A stretch of DNA of 64,000 nucleotides, taken from the NCBI GenBank assembly GCA_013335535.1, contig JAAXVL010000009.1:62001-126000 (forward strand), read 5' to 3'. The notes under the pieces are model-generated. The model was given only the letters and a program-made list of their open reading frames with translations. It was not told the DNA's origin and searched no databases. Within the stretch, counting starts at the first letter, position 1. Every line of letters starts with the position of its first letter. This DNA comes from Azonexaceae bacterium. GTDB taxonomy: Bacteria > Pseudomonadota > Gammaproteobacteria > Burkholderiales > Rhodocyclaceae. The position numbers and the translations under genes were made by a program. Shown one piece after another: positions 45,881 to 53,934 of the stretch.

Positions 45881-46426
45881 ATGGCCATCAGCTTGAGTTT
45901 TCAGCCCGTCTCGCTCGGTAGCGTGAGTCCGATTGCACCGCCGGTTACCCGAACACAGGCGACGGCAAAGACGAACGCGGCTGTCGCCGGGTTGCCGTCG
46001 AGCATTGTCAGCATCTCACCGCAGGGGCGCCTCCTGGCGGCGACATCAACAACCGGAACCGTGTCGCAGACGGCTGCCAGCCTGACTTCTCCGGTCATTT
46101 CGGTGCCTCGACAAGCCAGCGCCCTGGCAACCGACAATCTTGTCGCCCGGCGGGAAGCCTTGGCGGCGCGTCTTTTTCTGCAGTCGCTGATAGACAACCC
46201 TGCGCTGCGCGCCATCGCCAACAGCCGCTTCAACCCGGTTTATTCGGCGCTTCTCGCTGCTGCTCGTCAGGCCGATTTCACGCCGCGACAAGTGCAGATG
46301 CGGGCGAATGCCATTCAGGTCGAGGTTCCCGCCCCGGTTCTTGCGGTTGAGCAGGTTGACGCGATCAGCAGTCACGATCAGGCCGAGAGCGAATTTGCCT
46401 ATCGACAGTCACCGACGAATCACTGA
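45881..46426 (+). CDS. Protein of unknown function
   Basis: 181 residues from ATG 45881. The first ~100 residues are low-complexity and rich in Ser, Thr, Ala, Pro and Val. Residues ~105-150 form an Arg/Ala-rich helical segment (LVARREALAARLFLQSLIDN, then YSALLAAARQADF). The C-terminus is acidic. No signal peptide, membrane helix or known motif is seen. It lies between DUF3460 and phhB on the same strand. Codon choice looks like its neighbours, so it is probably real. Confidence 0.6.
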   Translation: MAISLSFQPVSLGSVSPIAPPVTRTQATAKTNAAVAGLPSSIVSISPQGRLLAATSTTGTVSQTAASLTSPVISVPRQASALATDNLVARREALAARLFLQSLIDNPALRAIANSRFNPVYSALLAAARQADFTPRQVQMRANAIQVEVPAPVLAVEQVDAISSHDQAESEFAYRQSPTNH

Positions 46427-46474
46427 TAGCGCCGGGCCTGATCGGCTTTGTCCGGTGTTACGAGGAACGATCTC

Positions 46475-46816
46475 ATGGAAACCGTCTGCAATTTGAGTGA
46501 AAAGAGCTGCGTGCCATGCGAGGGTGGCACGCCGCCGCTATCCCAGGAAAAAATCGACCGGCTGTTAGCGAGCCTCGATGGCTGGGTGCAAACGGGTGCA
46601 GAGATCAGCAAGACTTTCCAGTTTCGCAACTATTACGAAACCATGGCCTTCGTGAACGCGACGGCCTGGATCTCGCATCGCGAGAACCATCATCCCGACC
46701 TCGAGGTCGGCTACCGACAGTGCCGGGTGCGCTACACGACACACGCCATCGGTGGTTTGTCGGAGAACGATTTCATCTGTGCTGCCAAGATAGAAGGCTG
46801 CCTGCTCGGCGTATAA
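46475..46816 (+). CDS. phhB: Pterin-4a-carbinolamine dehydratase
   Basis: 113-residue cytoplasmic enzyme dehydrating 4a-hydroxytetrahydropterins in pterin recycling. The catalytic histidine cluster is in HRENHHPDLEV, with the family segments FQFRNYYETMAFVNATAWIS and YTTHAIGGLSENDFICAAKIE. The N-terminal ~30 residues contain two Cys (CNLSEKSCVPC) outside the core fold. ATG at 46475 with CGAGGAACG; a start nine codons upstream is less likely. No phenylalanine hydroxylase is visible nearby. Confidence 0.92.
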   Translation: METVCNLSEKSCVPCEGGTPPLSQEKIDRLLASLDGWVQTGAEISKTFQFRNYYETMAFVNATAWISHRENHHPDLEVGYRQCRVRYTTHAIGGLSENDFICAAKIEGCLLGV

Positions 46817-46826
46817 ACTGGCGGCC

Positions 46827-47357
46827 ATGATCGACAGCCCCTACGTTTCGACCTTTCTTGGTCACCGTTTTTTTCTGACCCGACCACATATCGACGATGT
46901 CGCCATCGAGGACATTGCGCACGGCCTGGCTTACCAGTGCCGCTTCAACGGTCAGACGCGGGAATTCTATTCGGTGGCCCAGCACAGCCTGATGGTCATG
47001 CAACTGGTGCCCGCGCCGCTACGCCTCGCTGCCCTGCTGCATGACGCCGCCGAAGCCTACCTCGGCGACATGGTCAAGCCGCTGAAAAACCTGTTTCCGG
47101 AATTCAGTGCCATCGAAGGCCGCGTCATGCAGATCATCGGCGAACGTTTCGCCGTCGACCTTGAACACCTCGACCCGGCGATCAAGGCCGCCGACTTGAT
47201 TGCCCTGGCCACCGAAAAGCGCGACCTCATGCCGCACTCGACCGAAGCCTGGGCCAATCTCCGCGACATCCGACCCCTGCCCGAAAGCATCAAGCCGCTC
47301 ATGCCGGTGGATGCCAAGTCGGCTTTTCTCGAGCGCTTTCGCCAGCTTTGCGGCTAA
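46827..47357 (+). CDS. HD-domain phosphohydrolase (YfbR-like)
   Basis: 176-residue protein with an HD metal site: a His in SVAQHSLMVMQLV, LLHDAAEAYLGDMVKPLK (HD) and a downstream Asp in KAADLIALATEKRDLMP. Related proteins are 5'-nucleotidases such as YfbR and other small HD phosphohydrolases; substrate unconfirmed. ATG 46827, 10 bases after phhB. It converges on the Yip1-like gene with a 7-base gap. Confidence 0.87.
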   Translation: MIDSPYVSTFLGHRFFLTRPHIDDVAIEDIAHGLAYQCRFNGQTREFYSVAQHSLMVMQLVPAPLRLAALLHDAAEAYLGDMVKPLKNLFPEFSAIEGRVMQIIGERFAVDLEHLDPAIKAADLIALATEKRDLMPHSTEAWANLRDIRPLPESIKPLMPVDAKSAFLERFRQLCG

Positions 47358-47364
47358 CGCCGTT

Positions 47365-47970
47365 TCAGAACATCGCGGACAGTCCGAGCAGCACGCTGAG
47401 TAAAGCGGTCGCGATGATCATCAGCGCAAACCAGGCCATGACGCCGGCTGCTGTCACCAGATTCGCGATGTAATGGGCTTTGCGCGCGTCGTTGACCTTG
47501 AGCATCGGCCGTACGCCATGGCGGATCAGCGCCGCCGACGCCAGCCACGCCGCCGCCACGATCAACAGATTGACCGTCAGGCTGGGCACCAGTAGCGCCA
47601 GCGACGACAGCCACAGCGGCACCGGCGCAATGGCGGCCAGCGTGTAGGCATTGTCGTAACCGGGATCGTGATCCTGGCCGATGGCCATGCGCTGGATCAG
47701 CATGGCCATGAAGGAAACCATGGCCAGTTGCACGGCGAAGAGGACGATACCGCTGGCCAGCAACTCGCCGCCGGTCATCGCCGGCATGGAAAGCGGAAAA
47801 ACCGCGCCGGGATAAACCCGTTCAGCAAAGGCGTACATCGCGGGTGGAATGATCGATAGTGGCATGACCACACCGAACAGCAACGAGCGGGCCTGTGGGT
47901 GGCTACGTTGAATATCGGACCAGCCTTCGGTTTCCGATATCAGCATTGCCGGGAAATGAGTCAGGGACAT
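47365..47970 (-). CDS. Yip1-domain membrane protein
   Basis: 201 residues with five membrane helices (first at about 30-50, last at 175-198) and the Yip1 pattern: a short N-terminal cytoplasmic helix with GWSDIQRSHPQARSLLFGVVMPLS, then YDNAYTLAAIAPVPLWLSSL and AALIRHGVRPMLKV. Inner-membrane protein of unknown role. ATG 47970 with AAGGAGGTTCATC upstream, a near-perfect ribosome site that excludes the longer frame. Confidence 0.87.
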   Translation of the reverse strand: MSLTHFPAMLISETEGWSDIQRSHPQARSLLFGVVMPLSIIPPAMYAFAERVYPGAVFPLSMPAMTGGELLASGIVLFAVQLAMVSFMAMLIQRMAIGQDHDPGYDNAYTLAAIAPVPLWLSSLALLVPSLTVNLLIVAAAWLASAALIRHGVRPMLKVNDARKAHYIANLVTAAGVMAWFALMIIATALLSVLLGLSAMF

Positions 47971-48070
47971 GATGAACCTCCTTGTCGCCGCCAAAAAGTG
48001 CCGGATGCCGGATGCAGCAACGGCAGCAGCGGGACAATGTTTAGAGAATCGTTGAGCCCTCGCGGTTCCA

Positions 48071-48092
48071 CCTTTTGCTGCCCTTTTGCTGC
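48071..48092. repeat. Two tandem 11-bp repeats
   Basis: CCTTTTGCTGC occurs twice head to tail in the divergent region between the Yip1-like gene and rluE, just before a dispersed-element copy. Confidence 0.8.
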
Positions 48093-48095
48093 CCA

Positions 48096-48131
48096 TTTCC
48101 ACGGTCAACCCGAAAAATCGGCGAAAATTGA
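48096..48131 (-). repeat. Dispersed 36-nt element, copy 14 (upstream of rluE)
   Basis: TTTCCACGGTCAACCCG, then AAAAAT and GAAAATTGA tracts at the fixed spacing; intergenic. Confidence 0.92.
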
Positions 48132-48162
48132 AATCCTGCCCAGCCCGTGAAGTCATCCTGTC

Positions 48163-48738
48163 GTGTCCTCCCTCGTGTTTTTCAACAAGCCTTACGGCGT
48201 TCTCAGCCAGTTCACCCCGGAAGGCAAGTGGCGGGCGCTTGACGAGTTCATTCCGGTCAAGGGCGTGTATGTCGCCGGCCGGCTCGATGCCGACAGCGAA
48301 GGGCTGCTCATCCTGACCGACGACGGCAAGCTGCAGGCCAAGATTGCCGACCCCAAACACAAGCTGGAAAAAACCTACTGGGCGCAGGTTGAAGGCGCGC
48401 CGGACGAAGCGGCGCTCGACAAGCTGCGCGCCGGCATCGCGCTCTCCGATTTCACCGCCAAGCCGGCCAAGGTACGGCTGATTGACGAACCGCCTGGCCT
48501 CTGGCAGCGCGAGCCGCCGATTCGCTACCGCGCCGCGATCCCGACTTCATGGCTCGAAATCCGCATTTCGGAGGGCAAGAACCGCCAGGTGCGGCGCATG
48601 ACGGCGGCCATCGGTTATCCTACGCTCCGTCTGATCAGGGCCGCTATCGGGGCGGCGACGCTGGACGGTCTGGGGCTGGGTGAGTGGCGAAAGATCGACG
48701 GCAGTTACCAGAACTTGCAAGGAAAATTCAATGAATAA
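48163..48738 (+). CDS. rluE: 23S rRNA pseudouridine(2457) synthase
   Basis: 191-residue RsuA-family pseudouridine synthase without an N-terminal S4 domain. The N-terminus VFFNKPYGVLSQFTPEGKWRAL is followed by the catalytic GRLDADSEGLL (Asp), KTYWAQVEG, LEIRISEGKNRQVRRMTAAIG and the terminal LGEWRKI. The RluE subgroup modifies U2457 of 23S rRNA. GTG start at 48163. It overlaps the DUF192 gene by 8 bases. Confidence 0.9.
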   Translation: MSSLVFFNKPYGVLSQFTPEGKWRALDEFIPVKGVYVAGRLDADSEGLLILTDDGKLQAKIADPKHKLEKTYWAQVEGAPDEAALDKLRAGIALSDFTAKPAKVRLIDEPPGLWQREPPIRYRAAIPTSWLEIRISEGKNRQVRRMTAAIGYPTLRLIRAAIGAATLDGLGLGEWRKIDGSYQNLQGKFNE

Positions 48739-49174
48739 GACACTCGTCGGCCTGCTCGCCGGCCTGACCATCAGCGCCGTGGCCTGGGCGCAGAACGCCA
48801 TGCCGGTCATGGAGCTGAACGCCGGCTTCCATCGCATCGAAGCCGAAGTCGCTGCTACCGACCCGAACCGTCAGCTCGGCCTGATGAACCGCAAGGCCAT
48901 GCCGATGCAGCGTGGCATGCTCTTCGTCTTCCCGCAGGAAAACACCCACTGCATGTGGATGCGCAACACCTTGCTGCCGCTCTCGGTCGCCTTCATGGAT
49001 GCCGACGGCAAGATCATCAACATCGAAGACATGCAGCCGCAGACCGAAGACAACCACTGCGCCCGTCGTCCGGCCCGCTACGCCCTGGAAATGAACCTTG
49101 GCTGGTTCGCCCAGCGCGGCATCAAGCCCGGCGTCAAGCTCGGCGGCCTCGACAAGGCGCCGCGTCCGCAATAA
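48731..49174 (+). CDS. DUF192 secreted protein
   Basis: 147 residues. Signal peptide about 1-18 (ending AWA), then the DUF192 core: FHRIEAEVAATDPNRQLGLMNRKAM, GMLFVFPQENTHCMWMRNTLLPLSVAFMDADGKIINIEDM, CARRPARYALEMNLGWFAQRGI. Periplasmic, function unknown. ATG at 48731 inside the rluE end (ATGAATAA); its stop overlaps the ubiC start (TAATG). Confidence 0.9.
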   Translation: MNKTLVGLLAGLTISAVAWAQNAMPVMELNAGFHRIEAEVAATDPNRQLGLMNRKAMPMQRGMLFVFPQENTHCMWMRNTLLPLSVAFMDADGKIINIEDMQPQTEDNHCARRPARYALEMNLGWFAQRGIKPGVKLGGLDKAPRPQ

Positions 49175-49707
49175 TGCTTCCGAACAAATGGCGTATCCGC
49201 CCGACCGGCGGGCCGCTCGATGCTGCCCTGGCCTCGTGGCTGACCGAGCCTGGTTCGCTGACGGCGCGTTGCCAGCGCAACAGCCGCCAGTTCCGCGTCC
49301 GCCTGCTGCGCTACGAGAAGGGCCAGGCGCTGGCCGATGAAGGCCTGCGTCTCAAACCATCGCGAGCGCCTGCCTGGATCCGCGAAGTGGCGCTGGAATG
49401 CGACGGCGTTCCGGTCATCTTTGCCCACACCACGTTGTCGACCGCCAGCAACGGCCGCCTGAGCCGCTGGCTGGCTCGCCTCGGCAGCAACTCGCTCGGC
49501 TCGCTGCTGTTTACCCACCCGGGATTCCTGCGCGGCGCCATCGAGTTTCGCCGGCTCGACCGGCGTCACCCGCTTTTTAAGCGCGCCGCTGCCCTCGGCG
49601 TAACCGGCGACACCCTGTGGGCCCGCCGTTCGCTGCATCGCCTCGGCGCGCAACAGGTTTTGGTGACGGAAGTGTTTCTGCCGGCGCTGGCTGCTCTCCG
49701 TTGCTGA
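49174..49707 (+). CDS. ubiC: Chorismate pyruvate-lyase
   Basis: 177-residue cytoplasmic enzyme giving 4-hydroxybenzoate, the first step of ubiquinone synthesis. Family features are the N-terminal W...P.....LASWLTEPGSLTARC, REVALECDGVPVIFAHTTLS with the conserved Arg/Glu, and LGSLLFTHPGF followed by LWARRSLHRL. Start ATG at 49174 overlaps the DUF192 stop by one base. It ends a three-gene overlapping run. Confidence 0.9.
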   Translation: MLPNKWRIRPTGGPLDAALASWLTEPGSLTARCQRNSRQFRVRLLRYEKGQALADEGLRLKPSRAPAWIREVALECDGVPVIFAHTTLSTASNGRLSRWLARLGSNSLGSLLFTHPGFLRGAIEFRRLDRRHPLFKRAAALGVTGDTLWARRSLHRLGAQQVLVTEVFLPALAALRC

Positions 49708-49743
49708 ACGTCGTTGGTCGTGTCCAGGCGCGATTTCCGGCGA

Positions 49744-49774
49744 TTGACCATGAAACCCGCACCAGACCTATAAT
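49744..49774 (+). promoter_or_regulatory. Candidate promoter at the peroxidase gene
   Basis: TTGACC, a 19-base spacer and TATAAT. The predicted start falls at the ATG ATG of the peroxidase (49778/49781), which has no Shine-Dalgarno, so the mRNA may be leaderless. The TTGACC lies in a degenerate relative of the dispersed element core (TTGACCATG). Confidence 0.45.
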
Positions 49775-49777
49775 TGA

Positions 49778-50806
49778 ATGATGAATTTTCGTTCATTTAC
49801 TGCTGTCATGCTCGTGACCCTGGCGTTTGGTGCCTCATTTGGTTGCATGCGTGGCGACACTGCTACGGACAAGCCGGTGGCAAGCGGTGCCAATTCGTCG
49901 CTGCAAGGCCCCCTGTCCGGTGCGGGGGCAATGCTGCCGTTGCCGCCGGTGCCCGATTTGCCGGCGGACAAGGTCGCGCTTGGCAAACGTCTTTTCTTTG
50001 ACCCCCGCCTTTCCCATGACGACACGATTGCCTGCGCCACCTGCCACAAGCTCGACAGCGGTGGCAGCGACCGCCTGCCGGTTTCGGTCGGCATCGACGG
50101 CCGGAAAGGTGGCGTCAATGCGCCGACGGTGTTCAACAGCAGCCTGAATTTCGTCCAGTTCTGGGATGGTCGGGCCGCCAGTCTCGAAGAGCAGGCTGCC
50201 GGGCCGGTGCACAACCCGCTCGAAATGGCCTCCAACTGGTCCGAGGTTATTCCCAAGCTCAGCCTTGATGACGGCTATCTCCGGGATTTCAAGCGGCTCT
50301 ACCCGCAGGGCATGACCGGTGAAACCATCGTCGATGCCATCGCCACCTACGAGCGTACCCTGCTTACCCCGAACAGTCCGTTCGACCGCTACCTGGCCGG
50401 CGACAAGGACGCACTCAATCCGCTTGAACATTCCGGCTACCAGCGTTTTCTCGATTACGGCTGTGCCAGTTGCCATCAGGGGGCCGGCCTGGGCGGCAAC
50501 ATGTTCCAGCGCTTTGGCGTCATGGACAATTATCTCAAGGACAACGCCGGTCGCCAGGCCGACCTCGGCCGTTTCAACGTTTCCGGTCTCGACAAGGACA
50601 AGAACGTATTCAAGGTGCCCAGTCTGCGCAATGTCGCCGTCACCCCGCCGTATTTCCATGACGGTTCGGCCGAGTCGCTGGAGCAGGCGGTGATCATCAT
50701 GGGGCGCTATCAACTGGGTCGCGAATTTTCCAGTGAAGACGTCAATGCGCTGGTTGCCTTCCTGCGCACACTGACTGGCGAATGGGAAGGAAAACGGCTG
50801 CAATGA
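49778..50806 (+). CDS. Diheme cytochrome c peroxidase
   Basis: 342-residue periplasmic enzyme reducing hydrogen peroxide with electrons from small cytochromes. The N-terminal signal (about 1-22) ends near FGCM, which could also be a lipobox. Two heme motifs are CATCH (bases 50032-50046) and CASCH (50461-50475); SLRNVAVTPPYFHDGSAESLEQAV and NSSLNFVQFWDGRAASLEEQA are CcpA/MauG family signatures. ATG 49778 or 49781. The stop overlaps the start of the c-di-GMP protein (ATGA). Confidence 0.93.
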   Translation: MMNFRSFTAVMLVTLAFGASFGCMRGDTATDKPVASGANSSLQGPLSGAGAMLPLPPVPDLPADKVALGKRLFFDPRLSHDDTIACATCHKLDSGGSDRLPVSVGIDGRKGGVNAPTVFNSSLNFVQFWDGRAASLEEQAAGPVHNPLEMASNWSEVIPKLSLDDGYLRDFKRLYPQGMTGETIVDAIATYERTLLTPNSPFDRYLAGDKDALNPLEHSGYQRFLDYGCASCHQGAGLGGNMFQRFGVMDNYLKDNAGRQADLGRFNVSGLDKDKNVFKVPSLRNVAVTPPYFHDGSAESLEQAVIIMGRYQLGREFSSEDVNALVAFLRTLTGEWEGKRLQ

Positions 50807-53802
50807 GCCTTTCCAAGTCCATGCTGGGGCTGTCACCACGCCATTTCCGGCTGGCCCTTGCCCTGACGGTCGGCCTCTTCGTCTCGGTGCTGACCTGGCT
50901 GTTCTACCTGGCCGAACGGGTCTCGCCGGAAGCGCATTTCGCCTACACGCAGAAGCTGCGCGATCTCGGCGAACTCGATGCACGGGTTGATGGCCAAATC
51001 CTGGCGAACCGCCTGGAGCAGGTGCGGAACTACGACGCAATAACCCAGTACATGCATCGGGTCGAACTGCTCACCAAGGAGGTGAGCGAGGCCCCGGCAT
51101 TCCTCTCGAGCGAGGATCGCTCGGCCGTTGCCGCCGCCGCCGGCGATCTGGCTGCGGCGATTACTCGCAAGTCTGGGATGGTCGACCAATTCAAGCGCGA
51201 CAACGCCATCCTGCGCAATTCGATGTCGTTCTTCCCGATCGCGACTTCGGCTGTTCTCGACACCCAGCTTCTCTCCTCGCTGCCCGGCAGCCTGCGCGAT
51301 CCGCTCGGAAAATATACGCGCGAGATACTGGCTTTTGCCCATGCCCCGACCCTGGAAGGGGGCGAGCGTGTCGCCACTGCGCGCGAAGAACTGGCCGGCG
51401 CCGCCGTGGGTGCGCCACAGAAGCACATCATCGACAACGTCATTCGTCATGGCGACAGCATCGGCAAGCGGCTTGGCGCGCTGGATATTCTGATGGCCGA
51501 AATCGGCGATTTGCGCAGTGGTGTGCTGCTTGAAAATGTCACCCGAGGTTATGCCGACGGGCATGCCCGGGCCCACCAGGCGGCTACCCGCTATCGCATG
51601 GCGCTGTACGCCATGGCGATATTCCTCACCGCCTTCCTGGCCTTTCTGTTTTTCCGGCTCGACCAGGCGCGCGCCTCGCTGGCCAAAGCCAATCGCGAAC
51701 TGGGTGATCGTTACGCCGCACAGCTTGCCGTCGAAAAGCAGCTGACCCTGCACGCAACGGCGTTCCGCAGCGCCCACGACGGCATCACGCTGACCGACGC
51801 TTCCGGCAACATCCTCGATGTGAACCCGGCCTTCTCGCGCATTACCGGCTGGGAGCGCAGCGAAGTCATCGGGCGGAATCCCCGTGTCCTGAAGTCCGGG
51901 CGCCACGACCGCGAGTTCTACGAGGCGATGTGGAAGAGCATCAACGAAACCGATAGCTGGCGTGGCGAAATCTGGAATCGCAACAAATACGGCGAGATCT
52001 ACCCGGAGCTCCTGTCGATTTCGGCCGTGCGCGAAAGCGACGGAAGGCTTACCAACTACGTTGCCGTGTTCTCCGATATCGGCCGTCTCAAGGCGCAGGA
52101 ATCGCAACTGACGCAGATGGCCTATTACGATCCGTTGACCGAGTTGCCGAACCGCACCCTGCTCGCCGACCGCCTCGTCCAGGGCATTGCCCAGACGCGC
52201 CGGACAACGTCGCTGATGGCCATTTGCTATCTCGATCTTGACGGTTTCAAGCCGATCAACGACACCTGGGGGCATGGTGCGGGCGACATGGTGCTCATCG
52301 AAATCGCCAACCGAATGCGCCAGATCATGCGCGGTGGCGATACCGTTGCGCGGCTTGGCGGTGACGAGTTCGTTCTGCTCCTGCTTGGCTTTGCCAGCGA
52401 GGCCGAATGTCAGGAGGCGATTCGCCGCCTGCAAGCCCAGATCGCGCTGCCGCTGACCGTTCTGCCCGAAGCGGTAAGCATCTCGGCCAGCGTCGGGGTC
52501 ACGCTCTTTCCGCATGACGACCAGGACCCGGACACCCTGCTGCGCCATGCCGACCAGGCCATGTACCGCGCCAAGCAGGCCGGCAAGAACTGCTATCAGA
52601 TTTTCGACGCCGAGCAGGATCGCCATACCCGCAGCCGTCGCGATCATGTGAATCGCATCCGGCAGGCGCTCGACGACCACGAGTTCGTCCTCTTCTACCA
52701 GCCCAAGGTCAACATGCGCCAGGGCAAGGTAACCGGCGCCGAGGCGTTGATCCGCTGGAACCACCCCGAGCGCGGCATCCTGGCGCCGAGCGAATTCCTG
52801 CCGCTGATCAACGACGACGTAATGGTCAAGCTCATCGGCGACTGGGTCATCGAAGCCGTTCTCGCCCAGATGGAGGTGTGGCGCCAGGAAGGGCTGGCGC
52901 TGACGGTCAGCGTCAATGTCGCCAGCAAGCAGTTGCAGGCCCCGGAGTTTGTCGAAAAGCTCAAGGCGGCGCTGTTCCTCCACCCCGATGTGGCCCATCT
53001 GCTGGAAATGGAGATCCTCGAAACCGCCGCCCTTGAAGACGTTGCCAAGACCTCGCGCGTCATCGATGAATGTCGCGCCCTTGGCGTGCGCTTCTCGCTC
53101 GACGACTTCGGTACCGGCTATTCCTCGCTCACCTACCTCAAGCGTCTGCCGGCCGAGATCATCAAGATCGACCAGAGCTTCGTCCGCGAAATTCTCAGCG
53201 ACTACAACAATCTGGTCATCGTCCAGGGCGTCATCAGCCTGGCCAGTGCCTTCCAGCGCGAGATCATTGCCGAAGGTGTCGAAACCATCGAACACGGCCG
53301 CCTGCTGCTTCAGCTCAATTGCGATCACGCTCAGGGCTACGGCATCGCCAAGCCGATGCCGGCCGAAAAGGTCGTCGAGTGGGTGCGGGGATGGCAGCCT
53401 GACCCAGTGTGGCGGGAGATCAGCGACCTGTATTGGGATGTTGCCGACTACCCGATGCTGATTGCCGAAATCCAGTTGCGTAACTGGGTCAGTCAGGTCG
53501 CCTACGCCGCCAACGAGGGGCAGCCCGTTCCCTGCTCGCACCTCGACGATGCGAGCAAATGTGAGTTTGGCCAGTGGTATTTCGGCGATAGCCGGCGCCG
53601 TTATGAAATCCACCCGGTCTTCGCCGAAATCGACCGCCCGCATCAGCGCATCCACGAACTCGCAAGCCAGATCGACAACTGCTGGCGTGATGGCAAGATC
53701 GAGGAATCTCGGACCTATATCCCCGATCTGCTCGCCGCGCGCGACGAGACGCTGGCGCTGCTCCTGCAGTTGCAACGTCTGGTCGGCGTACGTCGGAATT
53801 AG
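50803..53802 (+). CDS. PAS-GGDEF-EAL-CZB c-di-GMP signalling protein
   Basis: 999-residue inner-membrane protein. Helix 1 is about residues 17-38, a periplasmic domain ~40-262, helix 2 ~263-285, PAS ~310-430 (GWERSEVIGRNPRVLKSG) and GGDEF ~445-605 with intact RLGGDEFVLLL. EAL is ~625-870 with TGAEALIRWNHP and DDFGTGYSSL. A C-terminal CZB-type domain has CEFGQWYF and PHQRIHELA. Both enzymatic motifs look active. The first zinc-ligand His expected in CZB is not evident (LRNWVSQ), so the zinc site may be altered. ATG 50803 overlaps the peroxidase stop. Confidence 0.92.
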   Translation: MSLSKSMLGLSPRHFRLALALTVGLFVSVLTWLFYLAERVSPEAHFAYTQKLRDLGELDARVDGQILANRLEQVRNYDAITQYMHRVELLTKEVSEAPAFLSSEDRSAVAAAAGDLAAAITRKSGMVDQFKRDNAILRNSMSFFPIATSAVLDTQLLSSLPGSLRDPLGKYTREILAFAHAPTLEGGERVATAREELAGAAVGAPQKHIIDNVIRHGDSIGKRLGALDILMAEIGDLRSGVLLENVTRGYADGHARAHQAATRYRMALYAMAIFLTAFLAFLFFRLDQARASLAKANRELGDRYAAQLAVEKQLTLHATAFRSAHDGITLTDASGNILDVNPAFSRITGWERSEVIGRNPRVLKSGRHDREFYEAMWKSINETDSWRGEIWNRNKYGEIYPELLSISAVRESDGRLTNYVAVFSDIGRLKAQESQLTQMAYYDPLTELPNRTLLADRLVQGIAQTRRTTSLMAICYLDLDGFKPINDTWGHGAGDMVLIEIANRMRQIMRGGDTVARLGGDEFVLLLLGFASEAECQEAIRRLQAQIALPLTVLPEAVSISASVGVTLFPHDDQDPDTLLRHADQAMYRAKQAGKNCYQIFDAEQDRHTRSRRDHVNRIRQALDDHEFVLFYQPKVNMRQGKVTGAEALIRWNHPERGILAPSEFLPLINDDVMVKLIGDWVIEAVLAQMEVWRQEGLALTVSVNVASKQLQAPEFVEKLKAALFLHPDVAHLLEMEILETAALEDVAKTSRVIDECRALGVRFSLDDFGTGYSSLTYLKRLPAEIIKIDQSFVREILSDYNNLVIVQGVISLASAFQREIIAEGVETIEHGRLLLQLNCDHAQGYGIAKPMPAEKVVEWVRGWQPDPVWREISDLYWDVADYPMLIAEIQLRNWVSQVAYAANEGQPVPCSHLDDASKCEFGQWYFGDSRRRYEIHPVFAEIDRPHQRIHELASQIDNCWRDGKIEESRTYIPDLLAARDETLALLLQLQRLVGVRRN

Positions 53803-53841
53803 GCCGAACCTGTGTGCGGTCTACGGAAAGCATTGAACCCG

Positions 53842-53884
53842 GGCGGCAGAATTAATTGATGTGTCGGTAACCCCACCTGCCGCC
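53842..53884. repeat. Inverted repeat between convergent genes
   Basis: GGCGGCAG (53842-53849) and CTGCCGCC (53877-53884). A second hairpin TTACCCG/CGGGTAA lies at 53901-53920, with T6 eight bases later on the plus strand. Possibly transcript ends for both convergent operons. Confidence 0.45.
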
Positions 53885-53934
53885 GCTTGTCTGGGGAGGG
53901 TTACCCGGAGTTGCGGGTAAGAGACAGTTTTTTC

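Noticed and set aside
47565..47600. GATTGACCGTCAGG in the Yip1-like gene as an element copy
   Set aside because: The core ends GTC and neither A/T tract is present.
49721..49756. GATTTCCGGCGATTGACCATG before the peroxidase gene as another element copy
   Set aside because: The core reads TTGACCATG instead of TTGACCGTG and the tracts are out of register.
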